Assembly (NCBI RefSeq): GCF_002104515.1
Contig: NZ_NBOE01000007.1
Span: 124,001 to 188,000, forward strand
From: Colwellia polaris
Lineage (GTDB): Bacteria; Pseudomonadota; Gammaproteobacteria; Enterobacterales; Alteromonadaceae
Length of the DNA: 64,000 bases
Direction of reading: 5' to 3'
Below the pieces are notes generated by a model. It saw only the letters and a program-made list of their open reading frames with translations. It ran no database searches and was not told the origin of the DNA. Position numbers and translations under genes: made by a program. Below, piece by piece: positions 28,509 through 35,175 of the stretch (its first letter is position 1; every line of letters starts with the position of its first letter).

Positions 28509-29792
28509 ATGGCCTCATCGAACTACCTAGTCAAAAAAATTATCACATTTTTCAATTACCGAAAGCTTATAACCACTTGTGCACTTTTACCCATGATGGC
28601 AAACGCAACTATTGCTGACGAAAATTTTCAGCAGTGCAAGGTAAACTTAGCTGAGCGTGCAAAGAACACAGGGTTCTCCACTTATATCACGCAAACCGTA
28701 ATTAATAATATTACCCCTATTGAGCGAGTAATCGCTTTAGATAAAAAGCAGCCTGAATTTAGCCAAACGTTCGAGCAATACATTAAAGCCAGAGTAAGTA
28801 ATTATCATGTTCGCGTTGGCAAAGAAAAGCTAAAACAAAACAAAGCATTATTTGATAGTTTAGAAAAAGAATACGGTATTCCCCGACAATATTTAGTCTC
28901 GTTCTGGGGCTTAGAAACTGTTTTTGGCAAACACAAAGGTAAAATGTCGGTGCTTAACTCGTTGGCAACACTGGCATGTGATCAACGTCGCAGCGAGTTT
29001 TTTACTCTAGAGCTACTAAACCTTTTCACCTTAATTGAAACAGAAAAAGTAACGGTTGATCAGCTACAAGGCTCTTGGGCTGGCGCTATGGGGCATATGC
29101 AATTTATGCCAACAGCCTTCTTAAAATATGCTGTTGACGGCGACAACGACGGCAAAGTAGATATATGGCAAAGCGAAGCTGACGCACTTACCACCGCGGC
29201 AAATTACTTAAATCAAATTGGTTGGCAACCAGAAGAACGCTGGGGCAGAGAAGTAAAGTTACCTGAAAACTTTGCCTTCGAAAAAGTGAGCTTCGACCAA
29301 TACTACTCACTGAGTTATTTAAGCCAACTAGGTATAACAACAACGAATAATCAAGCATTATCAACATACGATATTCAAGCCGAGCTTTATCTTCCTTCAG
29401 GATACAAAGGCCCTGCTTACCTACTCTACCCAAATTTCAATGTCATTATGACCTGGAACTTATCTAAAAGTTATGCACTTTCAGTCGGCTTATTAGCAAA
29501 TAAATTAGTCGGTGCTAATGGGCTTGAGTTTTTAAAAGGCGAGCAAGCGCTAAAAAATAGATTTAGCTACAAAGAGATGAAAAACCTACAAAGCCAACTC
29601 AATACATTAGGCTTTGAAACCGGCAAACCTGATGGCATTTGGGGGCCGAAAAGTCGCGACGCTATTCGCTCGTTCCAACTGGCACATCAACTTATTGCCG
29701 ATGGATACCCAAATACAGCCTTATTTTCGAAAATTAAATCAGTGCTAGATAAAAGTGAAGAAAAAACGACGAAAATAGATTATCAAGGTTAG
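28509..29792 (+). CDS. Lytic murein transglycosylase (MltB-like, SLT_2) with peptidoglycan-binding domain
   Basis: 427 aa. It has an N-terminal signal segment (hydrophobic around residues 18-32). The SLT_2 catalytic domain covers about 40-335, with the catalytic Glu in SFWGLETVFGKHKG, the CDQRRSEFF block and AGAMGHMQFMPTAFLKYA. A C-terminal PG_binding_1 repeat follows (LQSQLNTLGF, PDGIWGPKSRDAIRSFQ). It cleaves the glycan strand to 1,6-anhydro-muropeptides in the periplasm. It forms the left chromosomal flank of the cassette array. Confidence 0.92.
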   Translation: MASSNYLVKKIITFFNYRKLITTCALLPMMANATIADENFQQCKVNLAERAKNTGFSTYITQTVINNITPIERVIALDKKQPEFSQTFEQYIKARVSNYHVRVGKEKLKQNKALFDSLEKEYGIPRQYLVSFWGLETVFGKHKGKMSVLNSLATLACDQRRSEFFTLELLNLFTLIETEKVTVDQLQGSWAGAMGHMQFMPTAFLKYAVDGDNDGKVDIWQSEADALTTAANYLNQIGWQPEERWGREVKLPENFAFEKVSFDQYYSLSYLSQLGITTTNNQALSTYDIQAELYLPSGYKGPAYLLYPNFNVIMTWNLSKSYALSVGLLANKLVGANGLEFLKGEQALKNRFSYKEMKNLQSQLNTLGFETGKPDGIWGPKSRDAIRSFQLAHQLIADGYPNTALFSKIKSVLDKSEEKTTKIDYQG

Positions 29793-29862
29793 ATAAAATA
29801 AGTATTTTTTATTTCACCTAGCCGCTGTATTCACACCCAGTAACCTGTATTTCCTGCTTTAT

Positions 29863-29895
29863 TGTAGAAAGGCAGATTTAATCTGCCTTTCTACA
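29863..29895. repeat. 33-bp perfect palindrome at the left edge of the cassette array
   Basis: TGTAGAAAGGCAGATT and its exact reverse complement around a single central T. A degenerate relative, GTGGAAAGGCGGATTTGATC, follows at about 29992-30020. It is probably the transcript end of the transglycosylase gene, though there is no T tract. Confidence 0.7.
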
Positions 29896-30028
29896 CAGGT
29901 GTATTCAATGGTTGATAATAAGTAATTGAATGTAAAAATTAAGTTATGTATATTGATTTGAATAAATATTCATTAGATGGGTTTTGCGCTTGTGGAAAGG
30001 CGGATTTGATCTGTCTAATACGCTGTTA

Positions 30029-30039
30029 GTTAGGTGCAA
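30029..30039 (+). other. First cassette boundary (R'-type core site GTTAGGT)
   Basis: GTTAGGTGCAA fits the integron core GTTRRRY and is the exact reverse complement of TTGCACCTAAC at 30313-30323, the R'' end of the same cassette. This matching pair is what a circular cassette leaves on insertion, so it marks the first recognisable cassette start of the array. No attI or integrase is visible to its left. Confidence 0.7.
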
Positions 30040-30066
30040 ACTCATCAAATTAAGCATGGAGGCTAG

Positions 30067-30312
30067 ATGAAAACTTGGGTTATTACTTTAACTATTATGT
30101 ATTTTTCATGGCATTTCACTGATGTAAGGTCTGAAAGTGCATTGCATAGTGTCTTATTTCCATTAATTACCATATTCTTAGCTATATATTTATTTCTCAA
30201 AGCTCTCGCCAAATTAGGCCTCTTAAATGGTGGTAGTTCTAGTGGTGGTGGCGGTTTTTCTGGTGGTGATGGAGGAGGTTTTGGTGGTGACGGTGGTGGT
30301 GGCTGTGATTGA
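30067..30312 (+). CDS. Small Gly-rich membrane protein in cassette 1
   Basis: 81 aa, strong RBS GGAGG 4 bp before the ATG. Two hydrophobic segments (residues 3-15 and 27-48) are followed by a tail of Gly, Ser, Phe and Asp repeats ending GGGCD, much like the C-terminus of TPM/YgcG proteins but with no upstream domain. The stop codon is 4 bp before the attC R'' box, the usual compact cassette arrangement. Function unknown. Confidence 0.65.
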   Translation: MKTWVITLTIMYFSWHFTDVRSESALHSVLFPLITIFLAIYLFLKALAKLGLLNGGSSSGGGGFSGGDGGGFGGDGGGGCD

Positions 30313-30316
30313 TTGC

Positions 30317-30414
30317 ACCTAACAAGCTAATTAATAAGGACAAAAAACAGTTGGCTGTTTTCGTTCCTCAACATTTTAGCCAACAATTTTTTGCCCATTA
30401 TTAGGGCGTTGAGG
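30317..30414 (+). other. attC site 1
   Basis: R'' ACCTAAC (30317), L'' GTTGGCT (30350), L' AGCCAAC (30378), R' GTTGAGG (30408). The two arms align over about 40 bp (CTAATTAATAAGG...CAAAAAA against CCTATTATTAGGG...AAAAAA). This is the clearest integron recombination site in the window. Confidence 0.85.
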
Positions 30415-30587
30415 CTGTAGAATTTCTCCAAACTGAAAAATGGCGTATGATTTTTGTTTTAGTACAGCCTTTAAAGTTCACTTATTAGTGGAGTATTGCC
30501 TCAGAATACACGTAGCAACGCAATTTGAGGTTTAATTTTTAATAAATTTTGAGGCTGCTTTTTCTAAAATAGAAATTCTACAGCCCC
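30411..30587 (+). mobile_element. M2 unit, copy A (177 bp), between GTT triplets
   Basis: Begins GAGGCTGTAGAATTTCTC and ends with a near-exact inverse (ATAGAAATTCTACAGCCCC). It is bounded by GTT at 30408-30410 and GTT at 30588-30590, i.e. exactly at the attC crossover. There is no reading frame. Internal GCCTCAG (30498) is complementary to the unit's own start and lies about 90 bp from its end, like an attC R'' box. Confidence 0.75.
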
Positions 30588-30606
30588 GTTATGAGGAGAG
30601 TGAAGC

Positions 30607-31179
30607 TTGAGTTTTGAATTTGATATTCGTAGAACTATCATTCTTTCAAAGTATATGAATAATTGGGGAATGCCTGAATATCGGAATGTCACAAATAAAG
30701 GTAATCACTGTGTTGAGCTTTATTCGTTTCCGGAAGAACTTTTTACTCGTTTTGCTACCGTAGGGCTATCATCTGGAATCCTACCCAATTCAGATAAATG
30801 CAATTCCGAAATTGTAATGGTTTTGCCTACAAATGTAGTGGCTAAGCAAACCAATGAAATAGTGAATTATATTTTTGATATAGTTGCTTACTTAATCGAG
30901 ACCTTAGATCGTAATTTAACAGCAGAAACCACAATTCCGGAAAGTGAATTGGCGCCTGCTGGGTGGCCCAAAGCTCTGCTTTTTGATGAACCAAGAGGCG
31001 AAGTTGATGATTTATCATGCTTTCATATCGGTTCTCAGCATGTTGAACTATTTTGGATGATTCCAATATTTGGTAATGAGTACAGCCTTATAAAAAATGG
31101 AGAGATTGAACGATTTGATGAAATTGTCGAAAACATGGATATAGAAATTACTGATGTAAGACGAACGTCTTGTGTGTAA
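30607..31179 (+). CDS. Suppressor-of-fused (SUFU)-like domain protein in a cassette
   Basis: 190 aa, TTG start 8 bp after AGGAGA. It matches the bacterial SUFU-like family: central ELYSFPEELFTRFATVGLS, then WPKALLFDEPRGEVDDLSCF and HVELFWMIPIFGNEYSLIKNGE, the typical terminal 'LLWLLPIxxxE...G' block. Bacterial SUFU proteins are often immunity proteins of polymorphic toxin systems, so an immunity or antitoxin role is possible; no toxin is adjacent. The cassette start GTTATGAGGAG pairs with CTCCTCATAA just after the stop. Confidence 0.75.
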   Translation: MSFEFDIRRTIILSKYMNNWGMPEYRNVTNKGNHCVELYSFPEELFTRFATVGLSSGILPNSDKCNSEIVMVLPTNVVAKQTNEIVNYIFDIVAYLIETLDRNLTAETTIPESELAPAGWPKALLFDEPRGEVDDLSCFHIGSQHVELFWMIPIFGNEYSLIKNGEIERFDEIVENMDIEITDVRRTSCV

Positions 31180-31266
31180 CTCCTCATAAATCGGGTAGCC
31201 GGAGGTTTCTCTCCTCCAGCCCCTATTTTAGCCAACAATTATTTGCCTCTTAGCGAGGCATTAGTT
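31180..31266 (+). other. attC site 2 (hybrid)
   Basis: R'' region CTCCTCATAA (31180) is complementary to its cassette start at 30588. L' AGCCAAC (31230) and R' ATTAGTT (31260, first base changed from G) match the array type. The left arm differs and contains the hairpin GGAGG-TTTCT-CCTCC instead of GTTGGCT, so the two halves have different ancestry. Confidence 0.6.
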
Positions 31267-31281
31267 TTACAAGGAGAGTAT

Positions 31282-31968
31282 GTGCGCATTCTGAAAGTTA
31301 GTATATTAATTATATTATTTTCCTTTATTTCTTCGTTTCTATTTTTTAAAAAAGAAGCAATAGCATGTGAAGCTATAAGCATTACAAATTTTGAAGAGAT
31401 ACCCCCCAATGTATATGCGGATCCTAGCGTAGCTAGGGAACAACGAACGTTACTTTTAGATTCAATCGATAAGGCTTACAGCAGAGTAAATCAAATATAT
31501 GGCGAGATAAACTCTTATCCTAGATTGATTGTGACAAATAATCTTGAATATAGAAAATTCGGACTTAATCCTACAGGTATGCAAAATTCAGGCTTTTTTA
31601 GAGAGTGTATATTCTTAGGTTCAAAGGGAATGAATGTTGACGTTATAGCTCATGAATTAGTGCATGCTGAAGTTAGATATAGAACTAATATTTTTACTGA
31701 ACTCACAAAATTGCCAGCTTGGTTTATTGAAGGTACGGGCATAAAAGTAGATTTTAGAACCCCATTTTTAATAGAAAATATTAATGTTTCACAAAAAGAA
31801 GTAGAGCAAATTAAGTCAGTATTTTTTCTTCGAGACTTCCCAAATACAAGTGTTAAATCGTATCAAGCCTCAAGAGTTGCAATTGAAAATTTAGACCCAA
31901 AATTTTTATATTTTGGATTAGAGCGATTAGACAATGGTGAAAGCTTCGAAGAAGTTTTTGGGATGTAA
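31282..31968 (+). CDS. Secreted/anchored zinc metallopeptidase-like cassette protein
   Basis: 228 aa from the GTG at 31282 (AAGGAG 5 bp upstream); a longer TTG frame from 31243 would start inside attC and is rejected. The N-terminal hydrophobic segment (about residues 5-22) is a signal or anchor. The zinc site HELVHAEVRYR is followed 20 residues on by LPAWFIEGTG, the third ligand Glu in the peptidase MA/M48-like layout. Substrate unknown. The stop is immediately before the attC R'' box. Confidence 0.75.
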   Translation: MRILKVSILIILFSFISSFLFFKKEAIACEAISITNFEEIPPNVYADPSVAREQRTLLLDSIDKAYSRVNQIYGEINSYPRLIVTNNLEYRKFGLNPTGMQNSGFFRECIFLGSKGMNVDVIAHELVHAEVRYRTNIFTELTKLPAWFIEGTGIKVDFRTPFLIENINVSQKEVEQIKSVFFLRDFPNTSVKSYQASRVAIENLDPKFLYFGLERLDNGESFEEVFGM

Positions 31969-32071
31969 AACCAACAAAGAATTAAACAAGGACAAAAAAC
32001 AGTGGGCTTTTGCACCTCCTTCGTCGCTTATTCTAGCCAACAATTTTTAACCTGTTAATTGGGGGTTATGT
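31969..32071 (+). other. attC site 3
   Basis: R'' AACCAAC (31969, complementary to its cassette start apart from one base), L'' GTGGGCT (32002), L' AGCCAAC (32035), R' GTTATGT (32065). The arm AATTAAACAAGGACAAAAAACAG is shared almost base for base with attC 1. Confidence 0.8.
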
Positions 32072-32326
32072 ACCGTAATGGTAACGGAGTTGCGCAATTA
32101 GAATAGCGTCACCTTGATGTTTATAAACGATCCTATGCTCATCGTTTATGCGCCGTGACCAATACCCAGATAAGCCATGTTTTAAAGGCTCTGGTTTGCC
32201 AATACCTTCTTGAGGAGTTCTTTGAATATCTTTAATGAGTAAATTAATACGTTTAAGTATTTTTTTATCGGTAGTTTGCCAATAAAGGTATTGTTCCCAA
32301 GCTTTTGTTGGGAATGTTAATTTCAT
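32066..32326 (-). CDS. yoeB: YoeB-family mRNA interferase toxin
   Basis: 86 aa (E. coli YoeB 84). RelE-fold ribonuclease: KAWEQYLYWQTTDKKILKRIN, GIGKPEPLKHGLSGYWSRRI, DEHRIVYK and the terminal RYHY with the catalytic His/Tyr. It cleaves mRNA in the ribosomal A site. It lies against the array direction; its stop codon occupies the first bases of the cassette (TTA of GTTATGT). Its ATG overlaps the antitoxin stop (ATGA). Confidence 0.95.
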   Translation of the reverse strand: MKLTFPTKAWEQYLYWQTTDKKILKRINLLIKDIQRTPQEGIGKPEPLKHGLSGYWSRRINDEHRIVYKHQGDAILIAQLRYHYGT

Positions 32327-32574
32327 TCAATAAGCTCTCTTTCAGTTCCATTACCAGCTTCAAGCTCGGCAATGGAATCTAAAAGGCTTTTAGCATTTGC
32401 AGGGGATCTTAGTAAATATGTAGTTTCTTGCATGGCGTTATAATCTTCTAACGACATCATAACAACGGGAGCTTCACTTTTACGTGTAATAATAATTGGT
32501 GCGTGATCATTACAGACATTCGCCATTGTATTTGCTAAATTTGCTCTAGCGGCTGTATAACTTATTGCATCCAT
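32323..32574 (-). CDS. yefM: YefM/Phd-family antitoxin
   Basis: 83 aa from the ATG at 32574, with GGAG 8 bp upstream; 19 further codons upstream are not conserved. N-terminal DNA-binding Phd/YefM fold (MDAISYTAARANLANTMANVCNDHAPIIITRKSEAPVVMM), then a C-terminal toxin-wrapping segment. It neutralises YoeB and autorepresses the pair. The promoter must lie in the 50 bp to attC 4, so this cassette carries its own promoter. Confidence 0.94.
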   Translation of the reverse strand: MDAISYTAARANLANTMANVCNDHAPIIITRKSEAPVVMMSLEDYNAMQETTYLLRSPANAKSLLDSIAELEAGNGTERELIE

Positions 32575-32627
32575 GGGTAACTCCAAAGCGTTCATGTACG
32601 TTAATTGGTACAGTATAGCGCACTGGT

Positions 32628-32727
32628 ACATAATAAGTCACTCAAAAGGTCAAAAAACAGTTGGTTTTTGCTCCTGTGTCGCTTATTTTAACCAACATAT
32701 CATATGCCTCTTAACGAGGCGTTGAGG
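32628..32727 (+). other. attC site 4
   Basis: R'' ACATAAT (32628; GGTACATAA pairs with the cassette start TTATGTACC at 32066), L'' GTTGGTT (32660), L' AACCAAC (32690), R' GTTGAGG (32721). Confidence 0.8.
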
Positions 32728-32901
32728 CTGTAGAATTTCTCCAAACTGAAAAATTCCGCATGATTTTTATGTTCGTACAGCCTTTAAAGTTTCACTTTAT
32801 AGTGGAATATTACCTCAGAATTCACCTAGCAACGCAATTTGAGGCCTAACTTTTAATAAATTTTGAGGATGATTTTTCTAAAAGAGAAATTCTACAGCCT
32901 C
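32724..32901 (+). mobile_element. M2 unit, copy B (178 bp), perfect ends
   Basis: GAGGCTGTAGAATTTCTC at the left and its exact 18-bp reverse complement at the right, with GTT directly outside both ends (32721-32723, 32902-32904). Same orientation and same position relative to attC as copy A. Confidence 0.8.
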
Positions 32902-32904
32902 GTT

Positions 32905-32996
32905 TTGTGCCAGTGCAAAAAGGCTTGAGAAATATCATTATATCTATTGCTTGGTGTTTGTTATTTATTTCAATAATTCAGATGGTTGGTGTATAA
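32905..32996. other. Gene-less cassette remnant
   Basis: About 90 bp between M2 copy B and attC 5 with no reading frame; probably the leftover of a deleted cassette. Confidence 0.4.
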
Positions 32997-33091
32997 ACAT
33001 CTAAGAAATTAAACAAGAAATAAACATTTGGCTTTTTGTTCACTACGTTCACTTATTTTAACCAAAATATTTTCCTGTTAAATGGTTACTA
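32997..33091 (+). other. attC site 5 (degenerate)
   Basis: L'' TTTGGCT (33027), L' AACCAAA (33060), R' GTTACTA (33085). The left arm AAATTAAACAAG.AA.AAACA matches sites 1 and 3; the R'' box is not clear. Confidence 0.6.
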
Positions 33092-33406
33092 TATGCCCGT
33101 AATGGCAAGGTCGATTGCTGCAATAATTTCGTCTCTTAATGGTTCAACTGAGCCAACAGGATCTTTGAGTAATTTGGCTGGCATTGAAGCAATCTGAGGT
33201 GTGAGTAAAATATATTGTTCCTTTTCATACTCAATCAAAGGAGTTAATCCATCCATTTGCTCATTTCTAAAATGAGAGAGTTTTCCTAAAGGGATCACTA
33301 TTCTTGTTATAATATTGCTAATTAATGCATTTTGTATATCAATAATATAAGGGTATGCGTCACGGCTTTTTTTACTTGGATTTATATATACATCAAATTG
33401 CGACAT
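33089..33406 (-). CDS. ccdB: CcdB-family gyrase-poisoning toxin
   Basis: 105 aa. CcdB fold features: FDVYINPSKKSRDAYPYIIDIQNALI, IPLGKLS, the YILLTPQIASMPAKLL block, and C-terminal DEIIAAIDLAITGI. In the F-plasmid protein the toxic C-terminus is Trp-Gly-Ile; here it is Thr-Gly-Ile, resembling Vibrio integron-borne CcdB. It inhibits DNA gyrase. Its stop codon lies in the first bases of the cassette (GTTACTA), the same layout as yoeB. Confidence 0.92.
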   Translation of the reverse strand: MSQFDVYINPSKKSRDAYPYIIDIQNALISNIITRIVIPLGKLSHFRNEQMDGLTPLIEYEKEQYILLTPQIASMPAKLLKDPVGSVEPLRDEIIAAIDLAITGI

Positions 33407-33651
33407 TAAAATTCTCTAAATTCATCACCAAAACACCCATTATCATCTACAAAGTCATTGTAGGCCTGTATGGCATTTTTATTTTCTTTTACCCACTTGT
33501 TAGCTTCAATACTTTTTAATTTATCTTTTAATGCTTGCTCTAAAGTTGCAGATAAATTAATGTTAAGAGCTCTGGTTTTCTTTAGTAAGTCGCTATTTAG
33601 GCTAAGATTAGTTGCTTTTTTTGGGGCGTTAAAATCGTATAATGCTTGCAT
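33406..33651 (-). CDS. ccdA: CcdA-family antitoxin
   Basis: 81 aa from the ATG at 33651 with GGAGA 7 bp upstream. Ribbon-helix-helix N-terminus (KKATNLSLNSDLLKKTRALNINLS) and the CcdB-binding tail EANKWVKENKNAIQAYNDFVDDNGCFGDEFREF, which parallels the E. coli CcdA end (NGSFADENRDW). The stop overlaps the ccdB start by one base (TAATG), giving coupled translation. Confidence 0.92.
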   Translation of the reverse strand: MQALYDFNAPKKATNLSLNSDLLKKTRALNINLSATLEQALKDKLKSIEANKWVKENKNAIQAYNDFVDDNGCFGDEFREF

Positions 33652-33710
33652 AATATGTCTCCAAGTAATTATTAAATTTAGTATGCGCATTCCGATGCGT
33701 ATTGTAAAGA

Positions 33711-33807
33711 GCATACAAGAAATTCTACAGGACATAAAACCGTTGGCTGCGATAGTGACTCACACATTATAGACAACTATTTATTGTCTGTTAACGAGGC
33801 GTAGAGG
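33711..33807 (+). other. attC site 6
   Basis: R'' region GCATACAAG (33711, partly complementary to cassette start GTTACTATATGC), L'' GTTGGCT (33742), L' AGACAAC (33771), R' GTAGAGG (33801). Confidence 0.7.
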
Positions 33808-33923
33808 CTGTAGAATTACCCCAAAATATAAAATGAAGGATGTTTTTTGTGTTCATACAGCCTTTAAAGCTTAACTACTAGTGGAATATTGCCTCAAAAT
33901 TCACGTTGCAACACGCCCTGAGG
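33804..33923 (+). mobile_element. M2 unit, copy C, right-truncated
   Basis: GAGGCTGTAGAATTACCCC start; similarity to copies A and B continues to CACGTTGCAACACG...CTGAGG near 33922 and then stops at the junction with the IS110-family remnant. The last 60 bp and the right end are missing. Confidence 0.7.
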
Positions 33924-33936
33924 TGGGCCGCAAGCA

Positions 33937-34155
33937 TTAAAACTTGTTTTCCACCGCATATTTTAATAGCGGCGAGCCTTTGCTTTTTAAGGCCGCTAAG
34001 TACGTTGATTCATCATACGCTGCCTTTGTTTTCCAACACCGAAAGAGTATTCTTATCCACTTAAAAGCCAGTGCTCTTATGATAGTGTTATGTGGCTTTC
34101 CTTTACTTTTTTGTTGTTCATAATACGCCTCGGCCCAAAATAAATACCGAAATGT
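33937..34155 (-). pseudogene. IS110/IS1111-family transposase, C-terminal remnant
   Basis: The minus strand encodes about 72 codons reading FWAEAYYEQQKSKGKPH, then IIRALAFKWIRILFRCWKTK and AAYDESTYLAALKSKGSPLL before a stop. This is the recognisable C-terminal end of IS110-group (DEDD/Ser-Cys) transposases. An in-frame stop at its upstream side and the absence of the rest show it is dead. IS1111-type members of this family are known to target integron attC sites, which fits its place here. Confidence 0.75.
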
Positions 34156-34267
34156 TTATGATTGTTAAAGTAAAATGATCCAGTTAGAGTATTTTTATTA
34201 CATAAAAAGCGAAAAACCCTAAAGAGTCTGTGGGCAAACAGGCTAATTCTCAAACATAGAGGAAGTG

Positions 34268-34879
34268 ATGGAATACATATACTCACTCGTATTATTTACA
34301 GTCGCATCTTCTGCGACGCCGGGTCCAAATAACATTTTAGTAATGACATCAGGGGTTAACTTTGGTGTTAAAAAAAGCTTACCTGTTTTTTGTGGCATAT
34401 GCGTTGGGTTTGCTTTAATGCTGTTATTAGTTGGTATCGGTTTTGGGCAAATATTTGAGGTTTTTCCGAACCTTAACACAATGATTAAAATCGTTGGCGT
34501 TGGTTACTTACTCTATTTAGCTTGGATTATTGCGGGTTCAAGCAATAGCTTCAAATCAAAAGAGCAACAAAAGCCGCTAACTTTTCTTAACGGTGCGTTG
34601 TTTCAATGGGTTAACGCAAAAGCTTGGATTGTTGCAACTGGTGCAGTTGCTGCATTTACGACTTCAGGCGATGAGCACTTAGTTCAAGTGGCTTTGGTTG
34701 CTAGCACTTTTTTAGTTTTATCATTTCCTAGTGTAGGTATTTGGCTAATTTTTGGCTCATGGCTAAAAAAGTATTTAAATACCAAAGCTAATCAGAAAGT
34801 ATTTAATTTAACGATGGCAAGCCTACTAATTATTTCGGTTTTACCCGTATTAGGCGAGCTAATTGAAAAGTTTACCTGA
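34268..34879 (+). CDS. LysE/RhtB-family amino-acid exporter in a cassette
   Basis: 203 aa from the ATG (GAGGAAG upstream). Six hydrophobic segments; the N-terminal family signature is SSATPGPNNILVMTSGVNFGVKKSLPVFCGI, with FLNGALFQWVNAKAWIVATGAVAAF in the middle. LysE-type carriers export lysine, arginine, threonine or homoserine by proton antiport. It lies between the IS110 remnant and attC 7, transcribed with the array. Confidence 0.85.
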   Translation: MEYIYSLVLFTVASSATPGPNNILVMTSGVNFGVKKSLPVFCGICVGFALMLLLVGIGFGQIFEVFPNLNTMIKIVGVGYLLYLAWIIAGSSNSFKSKEQQKPLTFLNGALFQWVNAKAWIVATGAVAAFTTSGDEHLVQVALVASTFLVLSFPSVGIWLIFGSWLKKYLNTKANQKVFNLTMASLLIISVLPVLGELIEKFT

Positions 34880-35034
34880 CAAGCAAATCTAGGTTGTGCC
34901 TACAGCCAATTGATCATAACACTCATCTTAAATTGCCAATGCGACTTTAATAGGTACAGTATGTGTATTCCCCCCTACTTAATCTTGTTTATATTATGAT
35001 TTTAAAATTAAAAAGTGATATGGTTTCAAATTCT

Positions 35035-35065
35035 TATATGTAAACTACAGTGTAGTTTACATATA
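35035..35065. repeat. 31-bp perfect palindrome upstream of attC 7
   Basis: TATATGTAAACTACA and its exact reverse complement about a central G, 155 bp after the LysE gene, immediately followed by AAAAAA and the attC 7 left arm. There is no T tract in either direction. It may be a transcript end or part of an extended attC stem. Confidence 0.7.
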
Positions 35066-35149
35066 AAAAAATAAACAAGGACACGTAACTGTTAGCTACG
35101 TTTCGCTACGCTACACAACTTTAGCCAACCATTACTTAGTCTGTTATTT
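35066..35149 (+). other. attC site 7
   Basis: Left arm AATAAACAAGGACACGTAAC, L'' GTTAGCT (35091), L' AGCCAAC (35123), R' GTTATTT (35143). The arms pair over about 25 bp. Confidence 0.7.
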
Positions 35150-35175
35150 GTGCCTTAGCTTTCAAGGAGAGAACA

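Noticed and set aside
31243-31281. TTG-started extension of the cassette metallopeptidase
   Set aside because: It would start inside attC site 2; the GTG at 31282 has AAGGAG at proper spacing and gives a clean signal segment.
34077-34479. Minus-strand frames over the LysE gene
   Set aside because: Shadows of the LysE reading frame; the IS110 remnant is in a different frame further left.
35035-35065. Intrinsic terminator for the LysE gene
   Set aside because: Perfect stem but followed by A, not T, on the plus strand; kept only as a palindrome.
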